Shown here: positions 8,817-17,111 of the stretch, one piece after another
Position numbering within the stretch: the first letter of the stretch is position 1
Layout: every line of letters begins with the position of its first letter
Assembly (NCBI RefSeq): GCF_000708675.1
Contig: NZ_JELR01000001.1
Span: forward strand, 558,001 to 622,000
Length of the DNA stretch: 64,000 nucleotides
From: Microbulbifer sp. HZ11
GTDB taxonomy: Bacteria; Pseudomonadota; Gammaproteobacteria; Pseudomonadales; Cellvibrionaceae
Direction: 5' to 3'
Made by a program: the position numbers and the translations under genes
Notes under the pieces: generated by a model
What the model saw: only the letters and a program-made list of their open reading frames with translations
Databases searched by the model: none
What the model was told of the DNA's origin: nothing

Positions 8817-8908
8817 TGCCCGTCTCCTTCTGTTGGTTACAAGTTAACAATGCAACGCGCCCGAACTCCGAAGGTGGCCGGAATTCGGGTTTTTCTAGAA
8901 GGAGGGTT

Positions 8909-9346
8909 TTAAATGCGCAAGCGCTGGGTGACTAGATAAGTGCGGGATCCCGATAGGGAAGCCGGAGGCGGGGGTGTATAGGCCGCGAGTTGTGGCCTTT
9001 GTGTCAACAGAGCAAAGTCAACGGGTGGTATAGCGCTGGTCTGCGGGGGATCTACATCGGATCTTACTTCCGCTGGTTTCGCTATCGGGTTGTCCTCTTT
9101 CGAATCCTCGTCGACACTCACTTGAATGGTGCGTTCACAGCAGGGATTCTTACTCGGCATCAGGTTTGAATCGCCGTCTGAACCACCACATGCGTCATCC
9201 GCACGGTGGTCGTCGCAGCAACAGCTCTGGTGCACCGGCATATCCATCATGGCACATGCGAATACCGCCTGCGCTTGCAGAGGCCCTACGGCCAGCAAAA
9301 GCAGGAACATGAAAGTTCGCAGAGTGTAGGTGTTCCGGTGGTTCAT
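8909..9346 (-). CDS. Cys/His-rich secreted small protein leading the cus operon
   Basis: A 145-residue protein with a signal peptide (FMFLLLLAVGPLQAQAVFAC) and a dense metal-ligand patch: CAMMDMPVHQSCCCDDH, then DACGG and NPCCERT. The C-terminal half is acidic then proline-rich without recognisable fold. It is 92 bases upstream of cusC on the same strand and is probably the first gene of the operon. Similar small cysteine-rich proteins often precede cusCBA-type genes in gammaproteobacteria, as far as I recall. A periplasmic copper-binding or metal-sensing role is inference from composition and place. Confidence 0.7.
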   Translation of the reverse strand: MNHRNTYTLRTFMFLLLLAVGPLQAQAVFACAMMDMPVHQSCCCDDHRADDACGGSDGDSNLMPSKNPCCERTIQVSVDEDSKEDNPIAKPAEVRSDVDPPQTSAIPPVDFALLTQRPQLAAYTPPPPASLSGSRTYLVTQRLRI

Positions 9347-9388
9347 GAATTGATTATGAATTTGGTTCCCGAGTATTTCAACTGGAGA

Positions 9389-9673
9389 CTACCCGCGGTT
9401 ACATGAGATACCACTTGCATCAATTCCCATCGAATAGATAACGTCATTGCTTGGGCTGACGGCGCATTTATCATCAACGCTGGCAACACCTTGGAAGTAG
9501 AAAAAGATATTGATCCATTTGCGAGCAGTCATACCTTTCTTGAAATTTAACGACTCGGAGCGAATGAAAGCTTCCAGGGGCATTCCGTTATTAACGGGGT
9601 CAGCGGCCCAACTACTGGAATCAACGGGTGGGATACTTTCGAATTGGGCAACTATCGCTGCGGTAGCAGGCAA
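9389..9673 (-). pseudogene. DUF1254-like gene fragment (second of two)
   Basis: This 94-codon frame reads like the N-terminal part of a DUF1254/DUF1214 protein. The block FYFQGVASVDDKCAVSPSND, continuing IYSMGIDASG, resembles the conserved TPNSDTxYSM segment of that family, whose members are about 450 residues. The frame ends right after this block and nothing downstream continues it, so it is a truncated remnant. It has no clear ribosome-binding site. The neighbouring frame at 9686-9889 carries an equivalent motif, so two related genes, or a duplicated one, decayed here. Family assignment is by eye and moderately secure. Confidence 0.5.
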
Positions 9674-9685
9674 CTGATAGTCATT

Positions 9686-9889
9686 TTACTTTTTCAAAAT
9701 CGCCTGGAACCCAATTGCAGTTGCGTAAGAGAGCGCGTAGATGACATCTGAATTGGGTTTCGTGATCAGCTTCTTGGCATTGAGCCGCCTCTTGAACACA
9801 GGTAGCACGTTGTAACCGGCACCAAACCGGGTCTCTGATCCCTCCTTCATGCCGCAAGTGTTGGGTGGTCTGGGCGGTTGGACGATCAT
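9686..9889 (-). pseudogene. DUF1254-like gene fragment (first of two)
   Basis: A 67-codon frame with GYNVLPVFKRRLNAKKLITK followed by PNSDVIYALSYA, again the conserved N-terminal motif of DUF1254 proteins. The frame ends within 15 codons of the motif (AILKK), far short of the usual 450 residues. It lies 12 bases upstream of a second fragment of the same kind on the same strand. Most probably this is a decayed gene in a transfer scar; no function is expected. Confidence 0.5.
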
Positions 9890-9907
9890 TAACGAATGGG
9901 CTGTTAG

Positions 9908-10339
9908 TTAGCGCCTGGAAACGATCCTGCTGAGACGAGTTTCAAACAGGTGAAACAATGTGGTGCCAGCGAGAAGCAGAAAGGCCAGGAGACCTTAGCT
10001 TCCATCTTCACTGGGATTATTGCTTTCTATAAGTATTTGATGAACGAGGAGCATCTATATCGCAATCCTGCACAAATTGCTAAGCCAGATTGTCGCCATT
10101 TCATTAAAGATGCCCAAGTGAAAGAAGCTCGTAGGCTTACCGAAGTACAGTGGCAATATGTGTTTGATGTAGCACTGGCCATGGCCGCCGAAGACCCTAT
10201 CTATGAGCGCAGCCTGTTTGTTATTTGTGCGCTGAAAACCTTGTTTCTGCGAATTTCAGAACTCTCTGAACGTTCTCAGTGGACACCTATCATGAGTCAC
10301 TTTTGGCAAGATTCGGATGGGAACTGGTGGCTAAATTGA
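9908..10339 (+). pseudogene. Truncated tyrosine recombinase (integrase) remnant
   Basis: The frame is open from 9908; a GTG at 9950 could start it. It encodes part of a phage-type integrase: a SAM-like core-binding segment (LASIFTGIIAFYKYLMNEEH, then NPAQIAKP) and the beginning of the catalytic domain (ALKTLFLRISELSER), where the RISEL arginine is the first catalytic residue of tyrosine recombinases. The frame stops just after DGNWWLN, where intact relatives continue with a GKG-type turn and the HxxR and Tyr motifs. All later catalytic residues are missing, so the gene is dead. It marks past integration. Confidence 0.7.
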
Positions 10340-10361
10340 GTGCTCAGGTGACGAAGCCAAG

Positions 10362-11309
10362 CTATTTAATCTGAAACCTAAGGTCAAAAAGTTCATCCTG
10401 GACACGCATACATTCCCGCACAACGCTGGCCAGCTGCTCCACCTTCGCCCCCCTTAGCAGGTCAAACCGTTTAAAGTCTCTACATGTCGCGCTTCTCTGC
10501 TCTGGATATGGTGATCCACCACGCTGCCAATATGGTGAGTACAAGACAAGGGCCTCGGTGATCTCCAAATCCCCACGGTGATACCCTTCATCGAACGGCA
10601 TCCAGCCGTAAACAATTTGGTACCTCCCTGATAAATCCGAATCGTCAATGGGACACGGCTGCAAATAGTGGGCAACTATGGGGGAAACGACGGTTTTCGC
10701 AAGCTCGCAAGCTGTAAGGCGCAGATGGGTAAGCTTATCAATCAGGTCCGAGTGACGCAGCCGGAGTTTGTTGATTCTGCTCGTCCCGGTCGCCTTCCAG
10801 TCATGCCGATTCCATATAGATCGAGTCGGATGCGGAAGATACTGGGTTTGAGCTTCTAGCACCTTCAGCCGCTCTTGCTGCCAGTTCAGGTTTCTGATTT
10901 CCTCCTGTCTTTCAGCCTCCATCTGCAGTGCAAACTTTTCCGATCTTCCGGCGTCACGTGTCTCCCTGTGGGCTTTCAAAAAGGAACTGACCCGATAGGA
11001 TTGATAGCCTGCCTTATTTGCCACTCGCCTTGCGGCCTGAATACCCCTAATCGTGCGGTATTCACTTCGTTCAGAGCCCAGGGAGTGCTGAACGGTGGCA
11101 ATCAAAAGGTCTGACTCAATATCGGCACAGTAGTACGTCGATTTTCTAGAAACCAGCTTCATACTGTTTTCTGATTCAAGCGTTCTAAGGCGCATAAAGA
11201 GGTTATCAGTTCGTCCGATTTTCCCTTTGGTTTCGCCACTAGCAGGACACTCAAGAACAACGGTGTATGTATATTTTTTGCAAGACATAACAGTATTTTG
11301 TCTAAGCAT
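10362..11309 (-). CDS. Orphan protein with GIY-YIG-like N-terminus
   Basis: A 315-residue protein with no family I can name firmly. The first 90 residues (KYTYTVVLE...GKIGRTDNLFMRLRTLES, then an ESDLLIA and SERSEY stretch) follow the pattern of GIY-YIG/T5orf172-type domains: a YxY strand, KIGRT, a following Arg and a later Glu. The middle (about 115-165) is a charged helix likely to form a coiled coil (EAERQEEIRNLNWQQERLKV). The C-terminal half has no recognised motif. A second start at 11288 (MSCKKYTY) is possible. It lies between an integrase remnant and a umuC remnant and has an intact 948-base frame, unlike its neighbours. Nuclease activity is speculation. Confidence 0.5.
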   Translation of the reverse strand: MLRQNTVMSCKKYTYTVVLECPASGETKGKIGRTDNLFMRLRTLESENSMKLVSRKSTYYCADIESDLLIATVQHSLGSERSEYRTIRGIQAARRVANKAGYQSYRVSSFLKAHRETRDAGRSEKFALQMEAERQEEIRNLNWQQERLKVLEAQTQYLPHPTRSIWNRHDWKATGTSRINKLRLRHSDLIDKLTHLRLTACELAKTVVSPIVAHYLQPCPIDDSDLSGRYQIVYGWMPFDEGYHRGDLEITEALVLYSPYWQRGGSPYPEQRSATCRDFKRFDLLRGAKVEQLASVVRECMRVQDELFDLRFQIK

Positions 11310-11338
11310 TCCAAAAACCCCGCCTACGCTCTCGCAAT

Positions 11339-11987
11339 TTAACAGATCCGAGCAACGGGCAGATCTCTATAATCCGTTGTGTAAGCAGGCGAAAGAGGTT
11401 CCCGTTTCATCATCCAGTCTGTAGACAACTTTGCTGTAGCAAAAGAAACAGATCCCCGACCAAAGCACTCATTGATGGCCGACAGGCACTCATTCACCGC
11501 TACCACCCTCAGTGCATCTTCAGCGCCGAAAAGGTCAGTTTGAGCGCTCTGCGTGCATTCAAGATCGGTCAGCATGACCGACGCGCACCGTCCGCTCCAT
11601 GGTTACTCAAAACGCCTTCCGCAGCGTCGGCTCAAGGGCCGTCGTCAGATCGCAAGCGGTCATGGTTCCCATCGCTCCCAGTCGGTTCGTCAGCCGGGGG
11701 CCTACCCCCCAAATTTCTTCCACCGGCAGCTGCTGACGGTGATAGTCCGTAATGATCTGCAGTACACCACCAGAAACACCCAGTGTTTTGGCCAAGTGGT
11801 TGGCGGCCTTCGCCAAGGTGCGAGTGGGAGCGATACCCGCGCAACAGGGCAGACTGGTCCACCGCCGCACGGCAGCGACCAGTGCCTGGCACTGGGCATT
11901 GAGGCCCGCCCCAAACCCCTCAAAATTCGAAAAGGACTCATCAATACTGTACCGCTATACCTCTGGCCAATGCTGCATTAGGCTCTT
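11339..11987 (-). pseudogene. umuC: umuC (DNA polymerase V subunit) pseudogene with internal deletion
   Basis: A Y-family polymerase remnant read on the minus strand. The first part has SLMQHWPEV, an in-frame TAG, then RYSIDESFSNFEGF (the catalytic SIDE motif), GIAPTRTLAKAANHLAK and the helix-hairpin-helix region EIWGVGPRLTNRLG. The frame reads LRKAF, an in-frame TGA, then ERTVR fused directly to VMLTDLECTQS. In intact UmuC about 100 residues of little-finger domain separate these, so they are deleted. The tail (DLFGAEDALR, FGRGSV, REPLSPAYTTDYRDLPV) is a typical UmuC C-terminus. The N-terminal 100 residues or so are absent, and no umuD is nearby. Confidence 0.85.
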
Positions 11988-12084
11988 ATGTTTGATTTTT
12001 TAGGCTAGTAACCTGACAAAGCGACTTCGCGCTAATACCTATGCTACTAAGCATCGTAGAAGTGTCAGGTGTTTTGTCGCAAAC

Positions 12085-12465
12085 GTGCAATATCTATCCG
12101 CAGTGAAGTTAGGCATTGATTCAAGCTATCAAAAACCGTATTCCGTACCACGGCATTTGTGGCGCTTTATAGGCAGAGTTAATCGTATGTTCATTTCCGT
12201 ATGTGGAAGCCCCATTTTTTTGGGGAAAATAAGCGTAAAATACAGAGGTTTTCACTCACTCACTCACTCGATCATACGAAAAACATCACCGCATAACCAG
12301 CTCCGCCAGGACTACGGCTACAAAGACGGCAGCTACGTAAAAACCTGGGAAGGTCGGGAAGACAATGAGCATCTAGCAGAGATTGTTCAATCTTTGGACG
12401 CAACAGCAGAAAATTTCAGTGATCAGCTGTATGAAGCGTTAAAACGTCGCTACCCGAGCGCCTGA
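12085..12465 (+). CDS. Unrecognised ORF, possible gene remnant
   Basis: A 126-codon frame between the umuC remnant and mdh. The first 70 residues look unlike a structured protein; the last 55 (from RQDYGYKDGSYVKTWEGRED to ALKRRYPSA) have plausible helical, charged character and could be the true 3' end of a decayed gene. I recognise no domain. There is no good ribosome-binding site before the ATG. It lies in a region full of pseudogenes, so it is listed mainly to account for the space. Confidence 0.25.
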   Translation: MQYLSAVKLGIDSSYQKPYSVPRHLWRFIGRVNRMFISVCGSPIFLGKISVKYRGFHSLTHSIIRKTSPHNQLRQDYGYKDGSYVKTWEGREDNEHLAEIVQSLDATAENFSDQLYEALKRRYPSA

Positions 12466-12544
12466 CGGAGTTTGGTCTGACAGATTCGGTTGAATTCTTC
12501 GCGAGGATCAGACCAAAGGATAATGCATTTAATTTGCAAAGCCC

Positions 12545-12550
12545 TATAAT
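12545..12550 (+). promoter_or_regulatory. Probable -10 element of the mdh promoter
   Basis: A perfect TATAAT lies 31 bases before the mdh start codon. No good -35 is visible at the normal distance, so the promoter may need an activator or be only approximately placed. Confidence 0.45.
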
Positions 12551-12580
12551 GCGGGCGCCTGAAAACAACGGAGATACATC

Positions 12581-13561
12581 GTGAAAGCACCTGTTCGTGT
12601 TGCAGTTACCGGCGCCGCCGGTCAGATCAGCTACTCGCTGCTGTTTCGCATCGCTTCCGGCGAAATGCTGGGTAAAGATCAGCCAGTTATTCTTCAGCTG
12701 CTGGAAATCACTCCCGCACTGGAAGCGCTGAAAGGCGTTGCCATGGAGCTCGAAGACTGTGCCTTCCCGCTACTGGCCGGTATTGTGCAGTCCGACGATG
12801 CGACCGTTGCCTTCAAAGATGCAGACTACGCACTGCTGGTTGGCGCCCGTCCGCGCGGTCCTGGTATGGAACGTAAGGATCTGCTGGAAGCCAACGCGGC
12901 TATCTTCTCCGCGCAGGGTAAGGCCCTGAACGAAGTCGCTTCCCGCAATGTTAAAGTGCTGGTTGTCGGTAATCCGGCGAACACCAATGCACTGATTGCC
13001 CAGCGCAACGCGCCGGATCTGGATCCGCGCAACTTTACTGCCATGACCCGTCTGGACCACAACCGTGCCCTGACTCAGCTGGCGAACAAGACCGATTCCA
13101 GCGTGAATGACATCACCCACATGACCATCTGGGGCAACCACTCTGCCACCCAGTACCCGGACCTGCACCAGGCCAAGGTCAACGGCGAAGACGCCATGGG
13201 CAAAGTCGAGCAGGAGTGGTACGAAACCGACTTCATCCCGACGGTACAGCAACGCGGTGCCGCCATCATCAAGGCCCGTGGCGCTTCCTCCGCAGCTTCT
13301 GCGGCCAACGCCGCCATCGACCACATGCGCGATTGGGCGCTGGGTTCCGCCGAAGGCGACTGGACCAGCATGGGTGTATACAGCGATGGTTCTTATGGTA
13401 TTCAGGAAGGTCTGATCTACTCCTTCCCGGTTGTATGCAAGAACGGTGACTGGGAAATTGTTCAGGGCGTAGAAATCAATGACTTCTCCCGCGAGAAAAT
13501 GACTGCGACCGAGACCGAGCTGGCTGAAGAGCGTGACGCTGTTGCGCACCTGCTGCCGTAA
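12581..13561 (+). CDS. mdh: Malate dehydrogenase
   Basis: A 326-residue NAD-dependent malate dehydrogenase of the cytosolic-like class (type 2, as in many proteobacteria without E. coli-type Mdh). The N-terminal Rossmann motif is [14 protein letters not shown], the coenzyme loop GNPANTNA, the substrate segment MTRLDHNRA, and the catalytic histidine region is [13 protein letters not shown]. It interconverts malate and oxaloacetate in the TCA cycle and glyoxylate route. The start is GTG at 12581 after ACGGAG. It is monocistronic with a strong terminator at 13591-13625. It supplies the oxaloacetate step for the glyoxylate genes later in the window. Confidence 0.96.
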   Translation: MKAPVRVAVTGAAGQISYSLLFRIASGEMLGKDQPVILQLLEITPALEALKGVAMELEDCAFPLLAGIVQSDDATVAFKDADYALLVGARPRGPGMERKDLLEANAAIFSAQGKALNEVASRNVKVLVVGNPANTNALIAQRNAPDLDPRNFTAMTRLDHNRALTQLANKTDSSVNDITHMTIWGNHSATQYPDLHQAKVNGEDAMGKVEQEWYETDFIPTVQQRGAAIIKARGASSAASAANAAIDHMRDWALGSAEGDWTSMGVYSDGSYGIQEGLIYSFPVVCKNGDWEIVQGVEINDFSREKMTATETELAEERDAVAHLLP

Positions 13562-13590
13562 GCTTTTTACTTTTTAATAAGTTAGAAGCC

Positions 13591-13625
13591 AAAAAACCCG
13601 CACCTGGTTTCAGGTGCGGGTTTTT
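13591..13625 (+). terminator. Rho-independent terminator of mdh
   Basis: A 10-bp GC-rich stem (CCCGCACCTG / CAGGTGCGGG) with a four-base loop, flanked by an A-run on the left and TTTTT on the right. It can act on either strand. Confidence 0.92.
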
Positions 13626-13645
13626 GCGTTTTTGGCCGGAGTTAT

Positions 13646-13732
13646 CTGGTAGATGCGCCTTCGGCTTATCTACCCTACGGGTGTGTGATTGCCCGTAGCG
13701 CGTAGGGTGGATAAGCGCAGCGCATCCACCAG
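13646..13732. repeat. Large imperfect inverted repeat, REP/BIME-like
   Basis: Outer arms CTGGTAGATGCGC (13646-13658) and GCGCATCCACCAG (13720-13732) pair with one mismatch. An inner segment GCTTATCTACCCTACGGG pairs with a later GTAGGGTGGATAAGC. The sequence type (GTAGGGTGGATAAGCGCAGC) is a widespread intergenic repeat in gammaproteobacteria. It sits between the convergent mdh and asnS, where such elements are often found. Confidence 0.75.
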
Positions 13733-13741
13733 GTCAAAACC

Positions 13742-15142
13742 TCAGAACTTCACATTGCGGGGTGTGCGCGGGAAGGGGATCACATCGCGGATGTTACCCA
13801 TTCCGGTCACGTAGGACACGATGCGATCGAAGCCCAGACCAAAGCCGCCGTGGGGCACGGTGCCGTAGCGACGCAGGTCGCGGTACCAGTCCAGGTGCTC
13901 CTTGGGAATATCCATCTCGTCCATGCGTGCGTCGAGCTTGTCCAGGCGCTCTTCGCGCTGGGAGCCACCGATGATTTCACCGATACCCGGTGCCAGCACG
14001 TCCATCGCCGCCACCGTCTTGCCGTCGTCATTCATGCGCATATAGAAGGCTTTGATGTCCTTCGGATAGTTCAGCACGATCACCGGCTTCTTGAAGTGTT
14101 TTTCGGCCAGATAGCGCTCGTGCTCAGACGCCAGGTCGATTCCCCAGGAAACCGGGAATTCGAACTTCTCTTTGCAGTTCTCAAGGATCTCGATGGCTTC
14201 GCAGTAATTGATACGCGCGAAGTCGTTATCGATGATGTTTTCCAGGCGGGTGATGGCTTCCTTGTCGATGCGCTGGGCGAAGAAGGCCATATCGTCGGCG
14301 CGCTCCGTTAGCACCGCCTTGAACACATACTTCAGCATTTCCTCCGCCAGATTGGCGCAGTCCGCCAGGTCCGCAAAGGCAATTTCCGGCTCCACCATCC
14401 AGAACTCCGCCAGGTGGCGGGTGGTGTTGGAGTTTTCAGCGCGGAAAGTCGGCCCGAAGGTATACACCTTGGACAGGGCCAGGCAGTAGCTCTCTACATT
14501 GAGCTGACCAGATACCGTGAGGAAAGTCTCTTCGCCGAAGAAGTCCTCGCTGTAATCCACATCTCCCTTATCGGTGAGGGGCAGGTTGGTCTGATCCAGA
14601 GTGCTGACCCGGAACATCTCACCGGCGCCTTCGCAATCAGATGCGGTGATGATGGGGGTATGTACATAATTGAAGCTGCGCTCATGGAAGAAGCGGTGTA
14701 CCGCCTGGGCGATACAATTACGCACCCGCGCTACAGCGCCGCTGACGTTGGTGCGCGGTCGTAAATGGGCGTGTTCACGCAGGTGTTCCATGGTGTGACG
14801 TTTGGGCGACATGGGGTAGGTGTCCGGGTCTTCGACCCAGCCAACAACGGTCACGCTGGTTGCCAGCAACTCGATGGCCTGACCCTTGCCCTCGGAGGCC
14901 TTGATAGTGCCTTCAATATCCACGGCGCAGCCGGTGGTAAGGCGCAGCACTTCAGACTGGTAGTTGTTGATGTCCGCTTCCACGACCACCTGGATCGGAT
15001 CGAAGCAGCTGCCATCGTGTACGGCGAGGAAAGACAGGCCCGCCTTGGAATCCCGGCGGGTGCGGATCCAGCCCTGGATTCGGGCGGTCTCACCTTCCCG
15101 CTGGCTGGATTTTAAAAGCTGTTCAATGGATTCAACTTGCAT
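13742..15142 (-). CDS. asnS: Asparaginyl-tRNA synthetase
   Basis: A 466-residue class IIb aminoacyl-tRNA synthetase, the same length as E. coli AsnS. The N-terminal OB-fold anticodon-binding domain starts [20 protein letters not shown]. The catalytic domain carries motif 2 ([21 protein letters not shown]) and motif 3 ([10 protein letters not shown]). I chose ATG at 15142 (MQVESIEQ); the frame stays open to 15289, but the extra 49 residues are low-complexity and not part of the family. It charges tRNA-Asn in the cytoplasm and stands alone with its own upstream region. Confidence 0.96.
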   Translation of the reverse strand: MQVESIEQLLKSSQREGETARIQGWIRTRRDSKAGLSFLAVHDGSCFDPIQVVVEADINNYQSEVLRLTTGCAVDIEGTIKASEGKGQAIELLATSVTVVGWVEDPDTYPMSPKRHTMEHLREHAHLRPRTNVSGAVARVRNCIAQAVHRFFHERSFNYVHTPIITASDCEGAGEMFRVSTLDQTNLPLTDKGDVDYSEDFFGEETFLTVSGQLNVESYCLALSKVYTFGPTFRAENSNTTRHLAEFWMVEPEIAFADLADCANLAEEMLKYVFKAVLTERADDMAFFAQRIDKEAITRLENIIDNDFARINYCEAIEILENCKEKFEFPVSWGIDLASEHERYLAEKHFKKPVIVLNYPKDIKAFYMRMNDDGKTVAAMDVLAPGIGEIIGGSQREERLDKLDARMDEMDIPKEHLDWYRDLRRYGTVPHGGFGLGFDRIVSYVTGMGNIRDVIPFPRTPRNVKF

Positions 15143-15472
15143 GATGGTGCTCTTGTTGTCGTTCGCGCCTGCCGATGGGGCATTGCTGTCGGTATAAGAA
15201 CCACAGGCTGCGCGGTTGTTACACGCGTCTTTTGGTCGCGCAATCCGGCGGCATCTTGCCCCCTGCGTGCCGGAAAATCCACCCCTCAAACCTCAGAAGT
15301 GCAAGTGCGGCGGCCACGGGTCAGGTGGTGAATATGCGATGGCCGGAGAGTCGCTGTGGTCTGCAGTGCGGCTTTAGTATAGAAGGCAGAGCCCGCCGCC
15401 GTGACTCTTGGTTCAATTTTGCGCTGTCCTACACTGAAAGTATCACAGTGATGGATGTTGGAAGTTGTACCC

Positions 15473-15994
15473 ATGGTCAAAGAAGTTGGCGGCGCGCGTG
15501 GGCGCCGGGCCTGTATTCTCCTCGCGCCCAATCAATCCCTGTCATTTGCCGGAAACCTGTGGGTGTTCATCTCGTTGGTTGCGGTGTCGCTCGGAATCAG
15601 TATTGCATTCGCTTTCGCCGGTGCCTGGATGGTAATTCCTTTTGCCGGGCTGGAAATTCTCCTGCTGGGCGCGCTATTCGGGTATGTATATATGGAAGGT
15701 ACCCGCAGAGAGGTGATCCGAATCAGTGATGATCGCGTAGTACTGGATAGCAGTCGCGGGAATCTTGAGCGACCGGTGTATCACACGGAATTTGATCGCC
15801 ACAGCCTTGCGGTGCTGGTGAGAATGGGAACAACCCCGGCGGAGCCGTCCTGTGTCACTTTCACCGGTCCGGAAGGTTGTCTGGAAATAGGAGACTTCCT
15901 GACGGACGCTGAAAAAGCCGCACTGGTTGAAAAGCTGGGGGATTGTGGCTTGCGAGCGCGCAAAGAACAGAGCTTTCGTTTGCAGGACTTTTAG
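15473..15994 (+). CDS. DUF2244 family membrane protein
   Basis: A 173-residue protein with the DUF2244 layout: a short N-terminus ending ILLAPNQSLS, two adjacent transmembrane helices (about residues 28-75), then a soluble C-terminal domain beginning RREVIRISDDRVVLD. ATG at 15473 is preferred over 15455 because the family begins just before the LxPNxSL motif. Members usually neighbour cytochrome oxidase genes; that is not so here. Function is unknown. Confidence 0.75.
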   Translation: MVKEVGGARGRRACILLAPNQSLSFAGNLWVFISLVAVSLGISIAFAFAGAWMVIPFAGLEILLLGALFGYVYMEGTRREVIRISDDRVVLDSSRGNLERPVYHTEFDRHSLAVLVRMGTTPAEPSCVTFTGPEGCLEIGDFLTDAEKAALVEKLGDCGLRARKEQSFRLQDF

Positions 15995-16116
15995 GTAATC
16001 TCTGATCAGACTCCCTGCTGCCTAAGGATTTCCGAGCGACTAATAACCGATGTGTAACTTCGATCATCGGTTTCCTCACACGGATGCAGCGGGATATGAG
16101 TTCTATATAATGCCGG

Positions 16117-16144
16117 GCCCGAGGCGGAAACCTCGGGCCTTTTT
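16117..16144 (+). terminator. Rho-independent terminator after the DUF2244 gene
   Basis: Stem GCCCGAGG / CCTCGGGC with a six-base loop CGGAAA, followed by CTTTTT. A TATAAT-like hexamer at 16106-16111 lies immediately before it, so a transcript starting there would be terminated at once. Confidence 0.85.
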
Positions 16145-16191
16145 ACCTTGAGAAACAGTCCTAATAGTGAATTTAATCAGAGGGGCGGCAT

Positions 16192-16668
16192 ATGGCACAT
16201 CCTAAGATCGGTAATCTCGCACCGGTATTTACGCTGAATAACCAGAATGGCGAAAAGGTCGCGTTGAAAGACTTTCGCGGCGAAAAAAATGTGGTGCTGT
16301 ATTTCTACCCCAAGGCACTGACACCAGGCTGTACCACCCAGGCGTGTGGAATCCGTGATAGTGCCAAAGAGTTTGCCAAGCGAGACACTGTGGTTTTCGG
16401 TCTGAGCCCAGACCCTGAATCCAAGCTTCAGAAGTTTATTGATAAACATGAGCTCAATTTTGATCTGCTTGCAGATGAAGACCACAAGGTCGCCGACAAG
16501 TACGGTTGCTGGGGTCTGAAGAAATTTATGGGTAAAGAGTACATGGGCCTGATCCGTACCACCTTTATTATCGACAAGGCGGGTCGCTTACAGCACATCA
16601 TGGATAAGGTGAAAACTAAGTCCCACCACGATGATGTGCTGAGCTGGATCGACGAGAACCTGGAATAA
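16192..16668 (+). CDS. bcp: Thioredoxin-dependent thiol peroxidase Bcp
   Basis: A 158-residue peroxiredoxin of the Bcp/PrxQ class that reduces hydrogen peroxide and organic hydroperoxides with thioredoxin. The peroxidatic cysteine is in TPGCTTQACGIRD, and the second cysteine five residues later is the resolving Cys of this class. The rest of the thioredoxin fold is intact (YFYPKALTPG, TTFIIDKAGRL). It starts with ATG at 16192 after GAGGGG. It is monocistronic. In many relatives it follows dapA or gcvR; that context is absent. Confidence 0.94.
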   Translation: MAHPKIGNLAPVFTLNNQNGEKVALKDFRGEKNVVLYFYPKALTPGCTTQACGIRDSAKEFAKRDTVVFGLSPDPESKLQKFIDKHELNFDLLADEDHKVADKYGCWGLKKFMGKEYMGLIRTTFIIDKAGRLQHIMDKVKTKSHHDDVLSWIDENLE

Positions 16669-17111
16669 GCGAGTAGGGGCTTCTTCCAGTACTTGGTCTG
16701 GACGATTTTTAGCCCTTAGAGATCCCTGGGTAGCCCTTATTGGTTAGGTCCGGGGGTCTTCTCTGCGGTGGCGGCACGGCCGTTTTGTGCGTCGTTTAAA
16801 AAAAATTGCCTGTCGTCCCTTGCATTATCCTTATATGGTCTATACTGGCTTGTGTAAAGGAGCGCCGCTCAACCGTTTGGCCCAGAGCGATTGGGTGTGG
16901 TGCGAGGAAGTAGTACAAAAAGTGTTCACTCTGGGTAGGCTTCGATCGCCTGTTTTCAGGTGCGCCCCGCACCCAGGTAGTAGTCAGTCATTGTTGAATT
17001 TGTAACCGCAATTCAAGTCGGCAATGTCGCTGGCGGTGGTATATAGGGACTCGCAGGAAGCGGGCGTAGAACAATAACCGCGGCTCAAGGAACCCATCAA
17101 GGAGCAGCTCC
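16669..17111. other. 443-base intergenic region before the AraC-type gene
   Basis: No convincing gene. The 72-codon frame at 16787-17005 has no ribosome-binding site and an unlikely composition. A possible promoter, TTGCAT (16820-16825) and TATACT (16841-16846), has only a 15-base spacer. A small hairpin lies near 16949-16964. Confidence 0.4.

Noticed and set aside
9908-10339. Functional integrase
   Set aside because: The frame ends before the HxxR and Tyr motifs of tyrosine recombinases.
12770-13549. A 259-codon frame antisense to mdh
   Set aside because: mdh is a full-length, well-conserved gene with start, ribosome-binding site and terminator; the antisense frame has none of these.
16787-17005. 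A 72-codon frame between bcp and the AraC gene
   Set aside because: No ribosome-binding site, odd composition (Cys, Trp, Arg), and no recognisable motif.
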